DNA of 64,000 nt from Grifola frondosa (lineage: Eukaryota; Basidiomycota; Agaricomycetes; Polyporales; Grifolaceae): the NCBI GenBank assembly GCA_001683735.1, contig LUGG01000041.1, positions 62,001 through 126,000 of the forward strand. The letters run 5' to 3'. This document shows positions 12,721 through 23,623 of the stretch, in pieces. Each line of letters begins with the position of its first letter. Within the stretch, counting starts at the first letter, position 1. Both the position numbers and the translations under genes were made by a program. The notes under the pieces were generated by a model. It had not been told where the DNA came from. It saw only the letters and a list, made by a program, of their open reading frames with translations, and searched no databases.

Positions 12721-12739
12721 CCCTAACATTAGGTTAGGT
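12721..12739. repeat. Interstitial telomere-like motif
   Basis: The stretch reads CCCTAACATTAGGTTAGG, combining one CCCTAA unit with two TTAGG units, followed by T and C runs. Many basidiomycete telomeres are TTAGGG repeats. With so few units this may be chance; it might instead be a scar of break repair. Confidence 0.25.
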
Positions 12740-14427
12740 TTTTTCCCCCCAGTTTGGCAGTCGACATATGTCGAAACAGTTTTCGCGTTGAATTCCCTGC
12801 TTTATCCAAATATTAACAAACAATTCAAATTCAGCATGTCAAGTTGTAAAGAAAATTGGATGTGTGTATATGACCTTCGTCGGTGCTCTAGGAGTCTCCG
12901 AGTTTGTTGGGCCGAACTCCGGAGAGCACAAACTGAGAAATGCAAAGGCGCCTGTCGGGGAGCCGTTCAGCGTCACTCCGGAGTGCGTAAATTGATACAT
13001 TCCTATTGGCTCCTTAAGCTTTAAGGCCTTGACGCAGGATCTCGAACACCCGAAGCAAACCTCGGCGAAGTCAATTGAAGAGATTGGCATCTGCAGATAC
13101 ATGGTATGTGTTCGATTGAGCGCATCGGAATCCAAGTCAGGCGAGTTGCCTATAATACATCTAAAACATGTGGCTTGTGAGAAACAAGAATACTTGTACG
13201 AGCATCCCCGAATGCAGTTAGCCAGTGGCGTATGCTATAACTCGGTCTACGGGAGGCTGCTGTAGCCAGTTCGTGACTAATTGCGTGGTGAGGTTTGATG
13301 CCAACAGATACCATTATTTGCCTGAGCTGTCATCTGTCCCGCAGCGAAATTCGTCGAGACATGACCCAAACGTATACGAAACAATGGAGATGACAAACCA
13401 GAGCTAGCGAACGAGGCACAGGAACAGAGTACGACAGATACGACGAGTATTGCAAGAGGAGGCGACACCACGCCTACGAATTTCCATGTCTCGCCCGAGG
13501 CAGGCTTCGAATTCTCGGTCGTTTTACTATATTCCATTCCCCACGGTATGAGCACACTCTTCGTTCGCCGTGGCATCGGTCCAGAGAACATGTGAACACG
13601 GTGGCAACGCCGATGCCTCCTGAGGACTAATCAAGCCTACGATGGTCGCGAGCGCTCTAAGATTCCATTCTCCGCGAACTGTGCATCCGTGGGCGCTTCC
13701 CCGCCATGACTTGTCGTAATTACTCTAATGCGGGGCCCCAGATCCTCGCTCCACAGAAGTGCTAGACGAAGCAAGAACACGCACAATATGTCCTCTTCTA
13801 TGCCGTTAAAGTCTGAGCATAGTATTTGTGGCTTTAAAGAAAAATGTGTGGAGCCGTGGTGGCGCTCGACTGTTGTTTCTCAGGATCAATTCAGTATGTT
13901 TTATGAAATATGCGTACAGTATCGAGGAAGTTTACAGCAATGATCTTCACATGATTTGCACCCTGGGTGACCTGCAGATGTTGCACCACGAGTGCACTTC
14001 GATATGCAAAGCAAAAGGGACTCACAGTTCCAACGTCCTAGATGGTTGCATGCCAGTGCAGCAACACATTTGTCACATGGCTGTAAACAGAGGTATTCCA
14101 ATTTATTAACCTCATTTGTCACCCTGATACCTTAGGTCGCACAATTAAGTGTTCCGCGGAAATGAATGGGGACGATGAAATGCTATTAACCACCGTCCGC
14201 AGAGAGCAGATTCTGATACACGTTTGACTTAACAAGGAGGATCAGCGTTGTTCGAAAGTATGTCTTGTTCGAGTTGTCTTAGATGCAATACCACAAGTAA
14301 AGTGATTCAGGACGCGTTTTGCTGTCCTGATGAGTATAATTGAATCGGTTCATATGGCCGTTGATGGTCACATGCATCCAGCCGTAACCCCAGCGGTCAG
14401 TCACGGACTCGCGTCATGTCACAGCAT

Positions 14428-14442
14428 CACGTGTATCACGTG
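14428..14442. promoter_or_regulatory. Two closely spaced CACGTG (E-box) sites
   Basis: ATCACGTGT and ATCACGTGC occur with start positions 9 bp apart (14428-14433 and 14437-14442). CACGTG is bound by bHLH factors in fungi. No convincing gene begins nearby except the weak frame at 14722, so the function is open. Confidence 0.3.
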
Positions 14443-14721
14443 CAGTTCTCTTGTGTGACACGTCTTTTGTCCAGTCTCTGGTGTCTCCAGTGACTCCAGT
14501 ACTCTCTTGGGCTTCACCTCTCGCGCCATAGTGCACATATGCATTCGAGCTGAACGACGTGAGTAGCTAATTTTCATTGATGAGACAAATAATGTCTCCA
14601 AATCATGTACGGTCAGTAAAACAGTCGAAGAGCGGGACGCAGAGATTGCACACAAGCAGACGATATCAGCTCGGGAGCATGGAAAGACGTTACGAAGTTT
14701 CCCGAGGGCCACGAAAACCAG

Positions 14722-15189
14722 ATGGTAAATGGTGTCGGCACAGAAGGTGCGTCTTATTGGAATCGGAGCATCTCGGACCTCGAGGACGAAGATGATCACG
14801 ACGAGGAGACGGCGAAGGGCGGCGATAGAGTGAGATCTTCCTCAATTCGCCTCGAAAACGATAAGAGTCGGGAAGACGACATACTCATGCTGGTCAGCGA
14901 GCTGGCTCTCGAAAGACAGGGACTCTTATTTTCTCCTGCTCAAGTTTTCGCATCTGTGTTGATCTTTGGCTCCACTGCTCTTCGTGACTCTTCTGCTCCT
15001 GCTTCTCTGTTTTCGAGTGTCTTAGCTTACCGTTCGCCATCTCTCACCGGATATACCCCTTGGCCTCCTTGTGGGCGATTATCCTCGGCTATCCGTTCGG
15101 GCGCTCTTCTTGTCCGATGTCAGGCTCAAATTTTTTCAATCGCGGACGTCCCAACCTTGTCGTACTCGTCCGTCGCCAGTACATCCTAG
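14722..15189 (+). CDS. Unrecognised open frame with acidic N-terminal half
   Basis: An ATG-started frame of 155 codons. The first ~70 residues are charged and Asp/Glu-rich (SDLEDEDDHDEE, then RENDKSRED-like composition) as in real disordered fungal proteins. The second half is Ser/Leu-rich, follows a pyrimidine-rich DNA tract and looks non-coding. No domain was recognised. It could be a single exon of an unmodelled gene, or chance. Confidence 0.2.
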   Translation: MVNGVGTEGASYWNRSISDLEDEDDHDEETAKGGDRVRSSSIRLENDKSREDDILMLVSELALERQGLLFSPAQVFASVLIFGSTALRDSSAPASLFSSVLAYRSPSLTGYTPWPPCGRLSSAIRSGALLVRCQAQIFSIADVPTLSYSSVASTS

Positions 15190-15639
15190 TTGTCTCTTCT
15201 GTGCTCCGTCAAAACCTTTCAAGCCGGATCGTGGTTTGTGGTCAAGACTAGATGTGTTCGCATATGAGATGTCGGAATTATGGCGGACGTCCGCTGGTTC
15301 CCGGTCCAACCCTTCCGGTTTCACTTTGTCTTATCTATGTAATCGACTCCGCCCTTGAAAGAAGCCCGACCTGCCATGGGCAATAGCACTCCAACTGCGA
15401 GATCCTCTTTATATTCCCATGATACGAAATCGTCGATGTGGATAGTCTCTTACGGGCAACGCGGCACTCGCAACTTGTGATGCTAGTAGTCTGGTCTGGC
15501 TGCGTGTAAGTACTCCCAACGGCCATCAATCCCTTTTGATATCAGCTCAGTCTATTTCACCTAGGCTCATCTGTTACTCTGATACCTCGACAGTGAAGCA
15601 TATGGACAGCTGGCTAGTCGCCGTTGGTCTGGCAGAGCG

Positions 15640-15690
15640 CTACCAAATTTAGGTCTAATGATCAGACTAGCTAAAGCCTAAATTTGGTAG
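15640..15690. repeat. Inverted repeat / hairpin with 14-bp perfect arms
   Basis: CTACCAAATTTAGG (15640-15653) and its exact reverse complement CCTAAATTTGGTAG (15677-15690) are separated by 23 bp. The arms are flanked by unrelated bases. It may be a cruciform-forming site, the folded end of a MITE-like element, or part of a structured RNA. No coding gene is adjacent. Confidence 0.6.
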
Positions 15691-16155
15691 TCCTCCTTCA
15701 TGTTGCTCTATATGGCAATTCATCCAGGTCCCATGTTGCAAGCCCATTACCGTTTGCCCGCCTCCCCTGCCTTTAAGACCTCGGAAATGACCTGCACGAG
15801 CTTTCACAAACCGATGCAACCACCTTCAATATTCAGAGGTGCACGGATACCACCCATCCTGAAACGTTTGCGGGGGCGAGGGAGGTTTGCATCATAGCGT
15901 TCGCGTATTAGATCGGATTATGGTAACTCCCTTATGATGCAAATTAGCCAAGGCCCAACTAAATGCTATGGAATGAATCTATAGAACATCGGCGTCGGAA
16001 TTAACATGCTGATTATCCGGTTACGCCATGGCCTACCCGTGTCCAGTTCCGTTATCGTGTTATATAACGCACATCCGCGCTAAAGGATAGCGCTATTCGC
16101 GATCCTCTTCCCCAGCCCGTTTCTTTCCCCATCGTGACACCTCCCTCCTCGTGCA

Positions 16156-17042
16156 ATGCTTTTCAAACTCACGTCTTCGGACGTCCGCAATACAACTCTC
16201 ATACATTATGCGACGGACACCGTAACCTACCGGATATCCACCACCGGGCCTCTTCGCCGCCGACGCAATGGATCGCGTTCTTCCAGCAGTAGTTCCGTTA
16301 GCTCTTGCAGCTCTCAGCAGCACCAGTCGCCGTCAAACCAGAGCACGACGACAGTGGAGGACCGTGACGGGAGGATAGTAGCTGAGATTGTGTGGGAGGG
16401 AAAATCCGCCACGATTATTAGGATCGGAGACGAGGTCCTTGAGGGGACCACAGAGTTGTTCGATGCTGCCTTTGTCAAGGTTCTGTGAGTACGGTTTGGA
16501 ACATCATGACGAAGCAATGCTGATCGGATTGGAAGGCCTGATGAAACTCTGGTTCCTACGCGGATGGAGTATGTGTGGCGTACGACGCCAGATAGCCTGA
16601 CTGTTCGTCTCCTCCCGATGCTCTATTGAACCTTCTTGTTTGTTTACGCGTATTCTTTAGCTTTTAAACGACGACAGTCAGGAAGTTGGGAAGCTCTACC
16701 CTAATCACAGATTCTTCAAACGCCGCCTCACCCCATGCCGATTCCCCGTGAGAGGACATGATTATTTGCACCTCGACATACAGTCACAAGCCGAGATACT
16801 GGAGCTCGTTGGTATGTGACCCGTTAAGCAATTACTCGAAATCCGCCTCTAACCTACGATCCATAGTGAGCTATATCCTCATCAGCACCCTCCGCACCAG
16901 ACTATACTACATTACCAAGTATGTCTACGGCCATCAGGGAGGTCCATTCGCAAACCTGCGAAGACGAGCAAGCCGTCACCTCGCAAACATACGAGAGACT
17001 ATCCGTCTGACGGTCGTACCTCACCCCCAAATCCACATCTAG
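16156..17042 (+). CDS. DUF6593-like basidiomycete protein
   Basis: Four exons join smoothly: 16156 to about 16485, then the exons containing LPDETLVPTRMEYVWR, LLNDDSQEVGKLYPNHRFF and VVSYILISTLRTRLYYITK, with stop TAG at 17040-17042. The order is an N-terminal beta-rich start (MLFKLTSSDVRNTTLIHY), a Ser-rich insert (SRSSSSSSVSS), IVAEIVWEGKSAT, then RMEYVWRTTPD and a tail with hydrophobic VVSYILIST. This matches my memory of DUF6593 proteins, small basidiomycete-restricted proteins of unknown function often present in many copies. Such proteins show no catalytic motif and none is seen here. The tail after the hydrophobic stretch is basic (RRRASRHLANIRE). It is convergent with the TFIIIC-like gene, 284 bp away. 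The family call is moderately sure; the gene structure is well supported. Confidence 0.72.
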
Positions 17043-17326
17043 TCAGCACCGCCAGGATCCGTTTGCTCTCTCTGCATCTTCGCCTCGTCTGCTCTGCACC
17101 CGTATCTTTATTGTGATCTGGTTCGACTTGTAGCTATAGCACGATCAAGGATCAAAATTGCACGCTGATCGAAGGCGATGGTGTATAGTACCGCCTCACC
17201 GCTTCCCTCTGTTTGTTACGTTACTATTTATCGTCGAGGAGAACATTGTTATCGTATTCTGGTCATGGATGTACATGTGTTGTATTTGATACATTCGGAG
17301 GACCCTCGAGGATTCAGGAATACAGT

Positions 17327-20277
17327 TTAGTCAGACTCATCATCCTCGTCAGACGTGTCCGCCCCCTCACCCCTGATACCCTCTACCCCGTTGTAAGGAA
17401 TATGGTCCTTGTTCCACCTTCCTAACAGCCAATCCACGCGACATAGCCCTGATCCCGTAGCCGACGCGAGTAGCGGTGCGCGACCCAGCCCGTTCCCGAC
17501 ATTCCAGACGACACGGTGCACGCCCACTTCTTGCGGCCAGACACCAGTACCGACGGGCATGACCTTGTTCGCACGAATAGCGGCAGGACGGTTCTGCGTC
17601 TCCTGCAACATGCAGAACCTCAGCGTAAGAACGTATGAGCGTGTGGTTTACGGGGAACGCGTACTTTCGGGAGAAATCGTTCCAGCATTCTGTACTCGCC
17701 GCTGTTGCGACTGTAGTCGAGTTGATATATCTTGTGCACGAGGAATGGCTATGAGGACTCGATCAATAACAGAGAGCATGCAGGAAGGCCGGTTACGTAC
17801 CACCGATCCGCCCCGCCTGGTCGACCGCAGAGTATTGGTCGTTAGACAGGTTCCGTCTGTGACGCCGATGGCGAGTTGAGGATGATAGTCGGAAGCACCG
17901 ACGCTCTACATTCGCCAGCGGGCATCATCTCCTTAGTACTGTCGTCTCATAAGCAGGAAGGAAATCGTCATACCCAGACGGGTCCATCAGGCTCAAGGAG
18001 AGTATGTCCCCTTCCCAGCATACTTGGAGAGACTGAATAAGCCTTGACGATATTCTCGTGGTCGATAGTTATGGGGCCACCGCAGTACGTTGAGTAACAC
18101 ACGGAGTTGATCACGTCTGAGATGACATTTGAACTCCACTACGGGCTGAATTTCAGCTGGCGTTCAGCGGGCTTACCTCGCGTTCGATTCATCACGTTCC
18201 CGTAGAGGTCTCGGATATCGGTGAGACATTCAACGCCGTCGTATCCACCGCTGGCGATGACTGTGGGGTCGTCGCGGGTCAGTTCACCCGATGCCGATAC
18301 TCCAGGTGCACGGACCCAGGCAAGAGCACGAATAGCTGATTGATGCACTGAAATATAATGAGTAGGGAGCAGACCTAATATACGTGAATCAGTAGGTGGA
18401 ACAGCGCGAAGGAACATCCGAGTACCTGAGGCAGCTCCAGGACCCGACTTCAATGCCTGTGCTATATTATATACGGCAATGGAGCCTGTATGGTAGTGAG
18501 CAAATGAAACCAAAATTGAAAATGACCCTCCGGACCATTTGTACAGCCGATCGCGATTACTTCACTGTTTGCCCAGTCAAACGTCCAACATGATGTCTCT
18601 TCAAGTTCGATCCGCAGGAGTGGGTCAGGTAGTCTTACTAAAACGAGGTATCATTAATAAACAACGATATAGGCTGTATCTGACTAAAGACGGGCGTACC
18701 GCATATTGGATTCTTGATATCACTAACATCAGTAGTCTTCAGGTCTGCAGGGTCAGGGACGGCGTAGAGAGTGACTGATCCGTCCTCAAAGGTACCACCC
18801 AGTATTCCGAGCTTGCGGTGACTGGCTCTGGTTCCACTTTCTTCAGGCTACAGAAAATGAGAGATGAGTCACGGAGAAAACTATCTCAATCAATACCTGA
18901 TAAGCATCATTAGATGGTAGTGGACACCACTTCAGATCATGTGCAGGACCACTGTCGACGCAAAGCACCATCTCGCATCGCATCTCACCACAATCGTCTT
19001 GACTATTATCCCCGCCGCCATCAACGTCCATCGCCTCTTCAGCAACTTGTGTAGGGTGCAGCGCCCAAATCTGGATACAGGCTGGGGAAGGTCTTTGCAC
19101 TTGCTCTCCTATCATAGGTGAATGCGTCCGTGAAGGAAACGGTGTGACCGCGAGATATTGTTTATAGGAGTAGTCTGCGGATTTCTGAATTAGTTCAGGT
19201 TATAGTCTCAGACGATGTGAACTTACGAGCACGGTCATCTGGGTGAATGGGACACCAATCTAGACCCCATACTGGCGCGCCGGCATTGAATACGTGTGAA
19301 TCACTACCCGGGATGAAATGGTCTGAATAGAGAGGAAGCAACAATTTATAATTACCCGAGCGATCGGCAAAGAATGAAATCAATACCCATTTTGACAGCA
19401 TCGAACATCTTCAGCTCCACACGAGTCTGATGTCCAAATGGCCCAAAGGAGCATATTACTGGCGGAGGTGGCTTGAGAGCGCCTTCATCTGTGGTAATAA
19501 CATCGCTCGGAAATAAGGTATCGCGTCTCTGTAGGTTCATGGTCATCGACAAGTTCTGCATAGCTGGAGAATCATATACTCGAAGCTGATAACCTCGTGA
19601 TCTTGCAACTTGACGCTTTCATGTACCCTAGGTCGGAGGTGCTTCTCTTCGGATTGGTCTTCGTCAACAAGCATCTCCTTGAACCATGCGCGATCTTCCA
19701 TGAGCTCCCATAATGGCCCGGGTCCGACGTTGTAGCCCCACGATTTGTTGATCTTGTCGGTGACCGCGGCGTTCGACGCCCAAGTCTTTGCTGGAGTTGT
19801 CATATCATTTCGGAAGATGCGCGGTCGTTGTGTAAGCCGCTGTGTCTGGCCCACTCTCTGATAGACTCCTTTGGCCCTGTGCCGATGATGTATACTAGGA
19901 AGAGCATACATCTGGCGGGCAGAAGGGCGAGATAAGCCGGGAACCAAAGCGACAGACTTTTTCCGCTGCGATTTTGATGGCCTTTTTCTAGTTGCGTCAC
20001 TAACAGATATGCTGGCAACAATAGAATTTTCACGCTCTGAGGTAGAAGGATATCGGACTAGAGGCGCAATCGTGTCCTCTTCAACATCTTCATCCAGTTC
20101 CAAGTCGTCATGATCGTCTTGTCCGACTTTATCTTCAGCAGTATCAGGAGCAAAGTCGCTTCCGCTGTCTTCTTCATAAAATGTTTGTTTCGAAGGTCCT
20201 GCTTCATCGTCTGCATAATCCTGAAGCAAGGCCGCGTAGTTTGGTCTTGACGCCCGAGAGCGCAGCTGACGGGTCAT
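17327..20277 (-). CDS. WD40 protein resembling TFIIIC subunit Sfc6/Tfc6
   Basis: The start is ATG at 20277 (MTRQLRSRASRPNY). An acidic, disordered N-terminal region (EEDSGSDFAPDTAEDK, DLELDEDVEEDT) with basic RKRPSKSQRKKS leads into KSWGYNVGPGPLWELMEDR and then blade-like segments: VWGLDWCPIHP (about 19260), AHDLKWCPLPSNDA (about 18930), ISVHQSAIRALAWVRA (about 18330), ASGGYDG (about 18260), VHRVVWNVGNGLG (about 17510) and ASATGSGLCRVDWLLGRW (about 17430). The C-terminus is acidic (SDEDDESD). This order fits the TFIIIC beta-propeller subunit Sfc6/Tfc6, which helps TFIIIC bind the B box of tRNA genes in the nucleus. It could be another nuclear WD40 protein, so the name is probable only. About eight introns are needed. 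It is head-to-head with the choline-transporter-like gene. Confidence 0.7.
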
Positions 20278-20587
20278 GGCACTGGAATCAAGAAGTATCA
20301 GAACACGCACAGATGAATAGTTGCAGGAACTTACCAATGCTGAACGGCTGTTAACAGATGGGATACTCGTAGAAAGGTGGAAGATGAAGTTAACGTTCTT
20401 ACTTGACTAATTGGGCCAAATTCGAGCACCGCGGCTGATTCCGAGGCGGTAGCGCTGAAGACAGACGTAATCTTGTGTCTCTGTTGAATTGGCAGCGGCC
20501 TCAGACGACCTCAAACGACTCAAACGACTCAAACGACCTCCTCTGCTCGACTCCCTCTTCTCCCTCCGAGGTCGAGTCTGCGCAGAC
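20278..20587. promoter_or_regulatory. Divergent promoter, TFIIIC-like / choline-transporter-like genes
   Basis: This 310-bp head-to-head gap contains a perfect 9-bp tandem repeat, CTCAAACGA three times, at 20510-20536. The frame of the + gene stays open upstream to 20489, but no ATG occurs before 20588, so the repeat is taken to be promoter or 5' leader. Confidence 0.5.
20510..20536. repeat. 9-bp tandem repeat, 3 units
   Basis: CTCAAACGA is repeated three times without a mismatch. If translated in the open frame it would read as repeated KRL. It lies 52 bp upstream of the presumed ATG of the choline-transporter-like gene. Confidence 0.7.
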
Positions 20588-23165
20588 ATGGCCACCTCCT
20601 TTGCTGCCTACGCCTCTCAGTTCCTCAACAGACAGCAGACCGAGGCATCCAGCCTCTCTTCCTCCCAACCCCTCTTTTTCTCCTTTTCCACAGAGGACGG
20701 CTCCCATCCGCGCGACGTCCAGCACTCTCATCTCGACGACCTCGACGATCCTCATCTGCGTGCAAGCATGAGCAGGACCACCGTGCGCAGGAACGACGAC
20801 GACGATCCCTATCTGCGCTTCGACGATGACCTCCCCGGGCCCTCTCGCGTGCCCTCTCGACACCAAACGCCACTACTTGCAGCATCGGACGCGGATGGCC
20901 CTAAGGGTTGGTTGGCCCACGCATCTCCCCTGCGATCGCCCTCTCCATCGCCATCCTCGTCCTCCATGGACTCGCCTCGCACGGACTCTCCTCGTCCGCC
21001 ATCTCAGTCGCCGCCGCTCCCTCCACCACGAACCGCCGTCTCGATGTCGCTCACGGAATCGCTGCTGCCCCGGGTCGGAGACGTGTTCTCGCTTCCCGAT
21101 CCGCGCTATGTCCCCCGCACACGGCGGAAGTACAACGACGCCACCTGGACCACCATCTGGTGCACCGGCCTTAGCGCGTGTTTCGTCTCTTCCCTTCTCG
21201 TTTTGTTTCTCACTCATAGGCCGTCCGAATCTCATCGCGTCATGCTTCCATACATCACTCTTCTGCATACCGTCCCTTTACTGACCATACTCACCTTCGC
21301 GAGCGCAGCCGTCTGCTATACGCACGTCCTACTACTGCGCATCTTCGTCCGCCCCGTCATGGTCGCGACGACCGTGGCCGTTCCCGCTATGCTCCTGTTC
21401 TCCGCCGTGTGGGCATTCGTGGGCAGCTTCATGTGGGACGGCACCCAGGAGCCGACGTGGGGCGAGACCGTTGGGTGAGCCCCTTCGATTCGATGTATGT
21501 ATGATTCGCTTCGTGCTAACCAGTCGTGCAGCCTCCGCCTATTCGCTCTAGTCCCCCTTGCGCTCTCCATGCTTACGGCACGTCGCCTTCTGACGCTCCC
21601 GCGCGATGTACATACAGCGTCTGCACTGCTCACGCTCACGACGCGTCTCCTAGCCGCGCATCCGCTTCTCCTCGCACTGTCGCCTGCCGTGCTCCTGCTC
21701 GCACTTCTAGCATCCCTTCCATTTGTCACTCTCGCGTTCCGTCTTCTGCTCATCGGTTACTTCTCGCAACCCAAGGGCGGCGGATGGGAGTGGCATGTGC
21801 ACGGATGGGCGAATTGGGCGATCGCGGGTACCATTGGGATCTGGCTATGGAGCTGGGGTGTCGCGCGGGGTGTGCTGCGTGTGACGTGCGCCGGGGTTGT
21901 CGGCTCGTGGTATTTCTCAGAGTGCGTGCAATTCCTTTGTTCTCTGGCGCGACTAACGACATTGCACGCAGCCCCACTCTGCCCGTTCCTCCGCCAATGT
22001 CCACGCACACGGTCCATGCGGCCATCGCGCGCGCAACGCAGCCGTCGCTGGGGACGGTCATACTTTCCGCACTGATCACGACTGCAGTACGCCTGCTGGG
22101 TTTGCTCATTTGGGGCCTACGCGCGCTTCCAGCGTACCTTCCACCGTATCTCCGCTTTGTCAGTGGTTTCGTGGCCATGGCTGTAGGTTATTTGGAGGGC
22201 GTGACGGGAACACTGAGCACGCACGCGCTCGTGTATACGGGGCTCACCGGTGACGCTTTTTTCCCGAGTGCACGGCGTGCGCGCGCCCTGACTGGCGCAG
22301 CGCAGAGCTATCGGAGGCGATTCAAGACTGAGCGTGCGTACCTGTTTCCGTGCTGTTATTAGTTGGAAGAAGGCTGATTCAGTGACATCGGGAACAGCTC
22401 CGCTGATGCTGCTCACGGTTGCGCCGCTAACGCTGACGTTCCCATTCGCGCTGTTGACGTATCTGTTTGTCGCGCATACGCTCGACGCGCCGCACGAAGC
22501 ACTGTCGGCCTCGCTACTGGCGGGCGGCGTCACTGCTCTTGTTGGCTTGTTCTGCATTGGCCTAGTTAAGGACACGTGAGTGCTCATCTCGTCGCGCATC
22601 GTGTCGCAGTCTGACAGGCATACATTCAAGCGCGGACACTTTGTACATCTGTTACTGCATAGATAAAGACACGGGCGAGCGACATCGAGAACAAGTATTC
22701 GAGGCAGTAAGTCGTATCCCGCCGCATCACGTGAGGGACCGTGATTGATTGAATTAACAGTTCGAATACGAAAATCGCAGACGACAGCACGCTGCAACCC
22801 CAGCCCCGCCCCTGCCACAACCATACTCGCAGCCTCCCCCACTGCGCGCGCAGCCCGAATCCCAGCGCCAACCCGCTCCCTCACAGCCGCCCCAACCCCG
22901 CGCGCCTCTCGCGCGCTCCACCAACAAGCTGCCGCTTCCCCCACCGCGCGCAGAGACGCCAGACCCGTTCGAGCATTCACCGTCAGACACAGACTCGCCG
23001 CCGTACCCAGATGTAGATGCGGACCCGTACTCCCCCGCATCTTCAAGGCGCATGCCTCTGCGACAGAGCATGAGCATGCAGCAGCAGCCCCTGGAGGTGC
23101 ACTTGGAGAGCGACGACGAGGACGGCGGGGAGTCGCAGCTGTTCCCTGGGTCGGATCTCTTCTGA
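20588..23165 (+). CDS. Choline-transporter-like membrane protein (Pns1/SLC44 family)
   Basis: The start ATG at 20588 opens a Ser/Pro-rich cytosolic N-terminus (about 200 residues), then many membrane segments: TIWCTGLSACFVSSLLVLFL, TVPLLTILTFASAAVCYTHV, VAVPAMLLFSAVWAFVGSF and more through 22560. The family-typical region HALVYTGLTGDAFFPSARRA (about 22224-22283) and the loop DTLYICYCIDKDTGERH (about 22637-22687) point to the CTL/SLC44 group. Human members move choline or ethanolamine; the substrate of fungal Pns1 proteins is not settled. Five introns keep the frame exactly (for example after GETVG near 21474 and after LVKD near 22575). The tail is disordered and proline-rich with stop TGA at 23163-23165. 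Probable site is plasma membrane or endomembrane. Confidence 0.85.
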
Positions 23166-23623
23166 GCCAGCTGCACATCCTGAGGATGCTCTTTATGTGT
23201 AGCTCGGTTGGCTGGGCACCAGTGCGCGTCTCCTGCCCCAATAATTGGGATGGGACTGCAGGGCCCGCCCCGCGCGGTGTCTTATTGGATGTAGTATAAT
23301 TGGTTGTTTGTGTGTCACTTAACTCGCTGTCGGCGATTGTTTTATCGCTGTGTAATGTGTGTTTGTTGCTCTGCGGACCAGGTCCATTCATGCTCTCGCA
23401 CAATGCACATCATGTATTTAAATCTTTTTTCCATCATAGCAGCATACATAGAACTTTGCAATCTTTTTGTGTCCGTGCATGTTTGCTTCGCGGTCTGCAG
23501 TTGGCTTCGTAAGTCCTTGGTCGACCTGCGCCCCTAGGTAAGCTTGTGAGATTTAGAGGTGCTGAAAATGCATGTGCGCATTGGCACATTGTTGTACATG
23601 GGTTCCCAGATATGGACGGATGA
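23166..23623. other. Intergenic between convergent genes
   Basis: About 460 bp between the 3' ends of the choline-transporter-like and oxidoreductase genes. T-rich tracts (about 23290-23480) fit 3' UTR and termination signals. No gene was recognised. Confidence 0.45.

Larger units (their letters stand above)
12510..16155. other. Gene-poor region, 3.6 kb
   Basis: No gene with a recognisable domain was found on either strand, apart from one weak acidic frame listed separately. The tract holds a telomere-like CCCTAA/TTAGG stretch (12721-12739), a pair of CACGTG boxes (14428-14442), pyrimidine-rich tracts (about 14935-15180) and a perfect-arm hairpin (15640-15690). No transposase or reverse transcriptase motif was seen. 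Old, decayed repeat sequence is possible but unproven. Confidence 0.45.

Noticed and set aside
22117..23403. 428-residue open frame on the minus strand
   Set aside because: Antisense to the choline-transporter-like exons, which have membrane segments and exact splices. The minus frame is Arg/Ala/Cys-rich with no motif, a result of the GC-rich sense codons.
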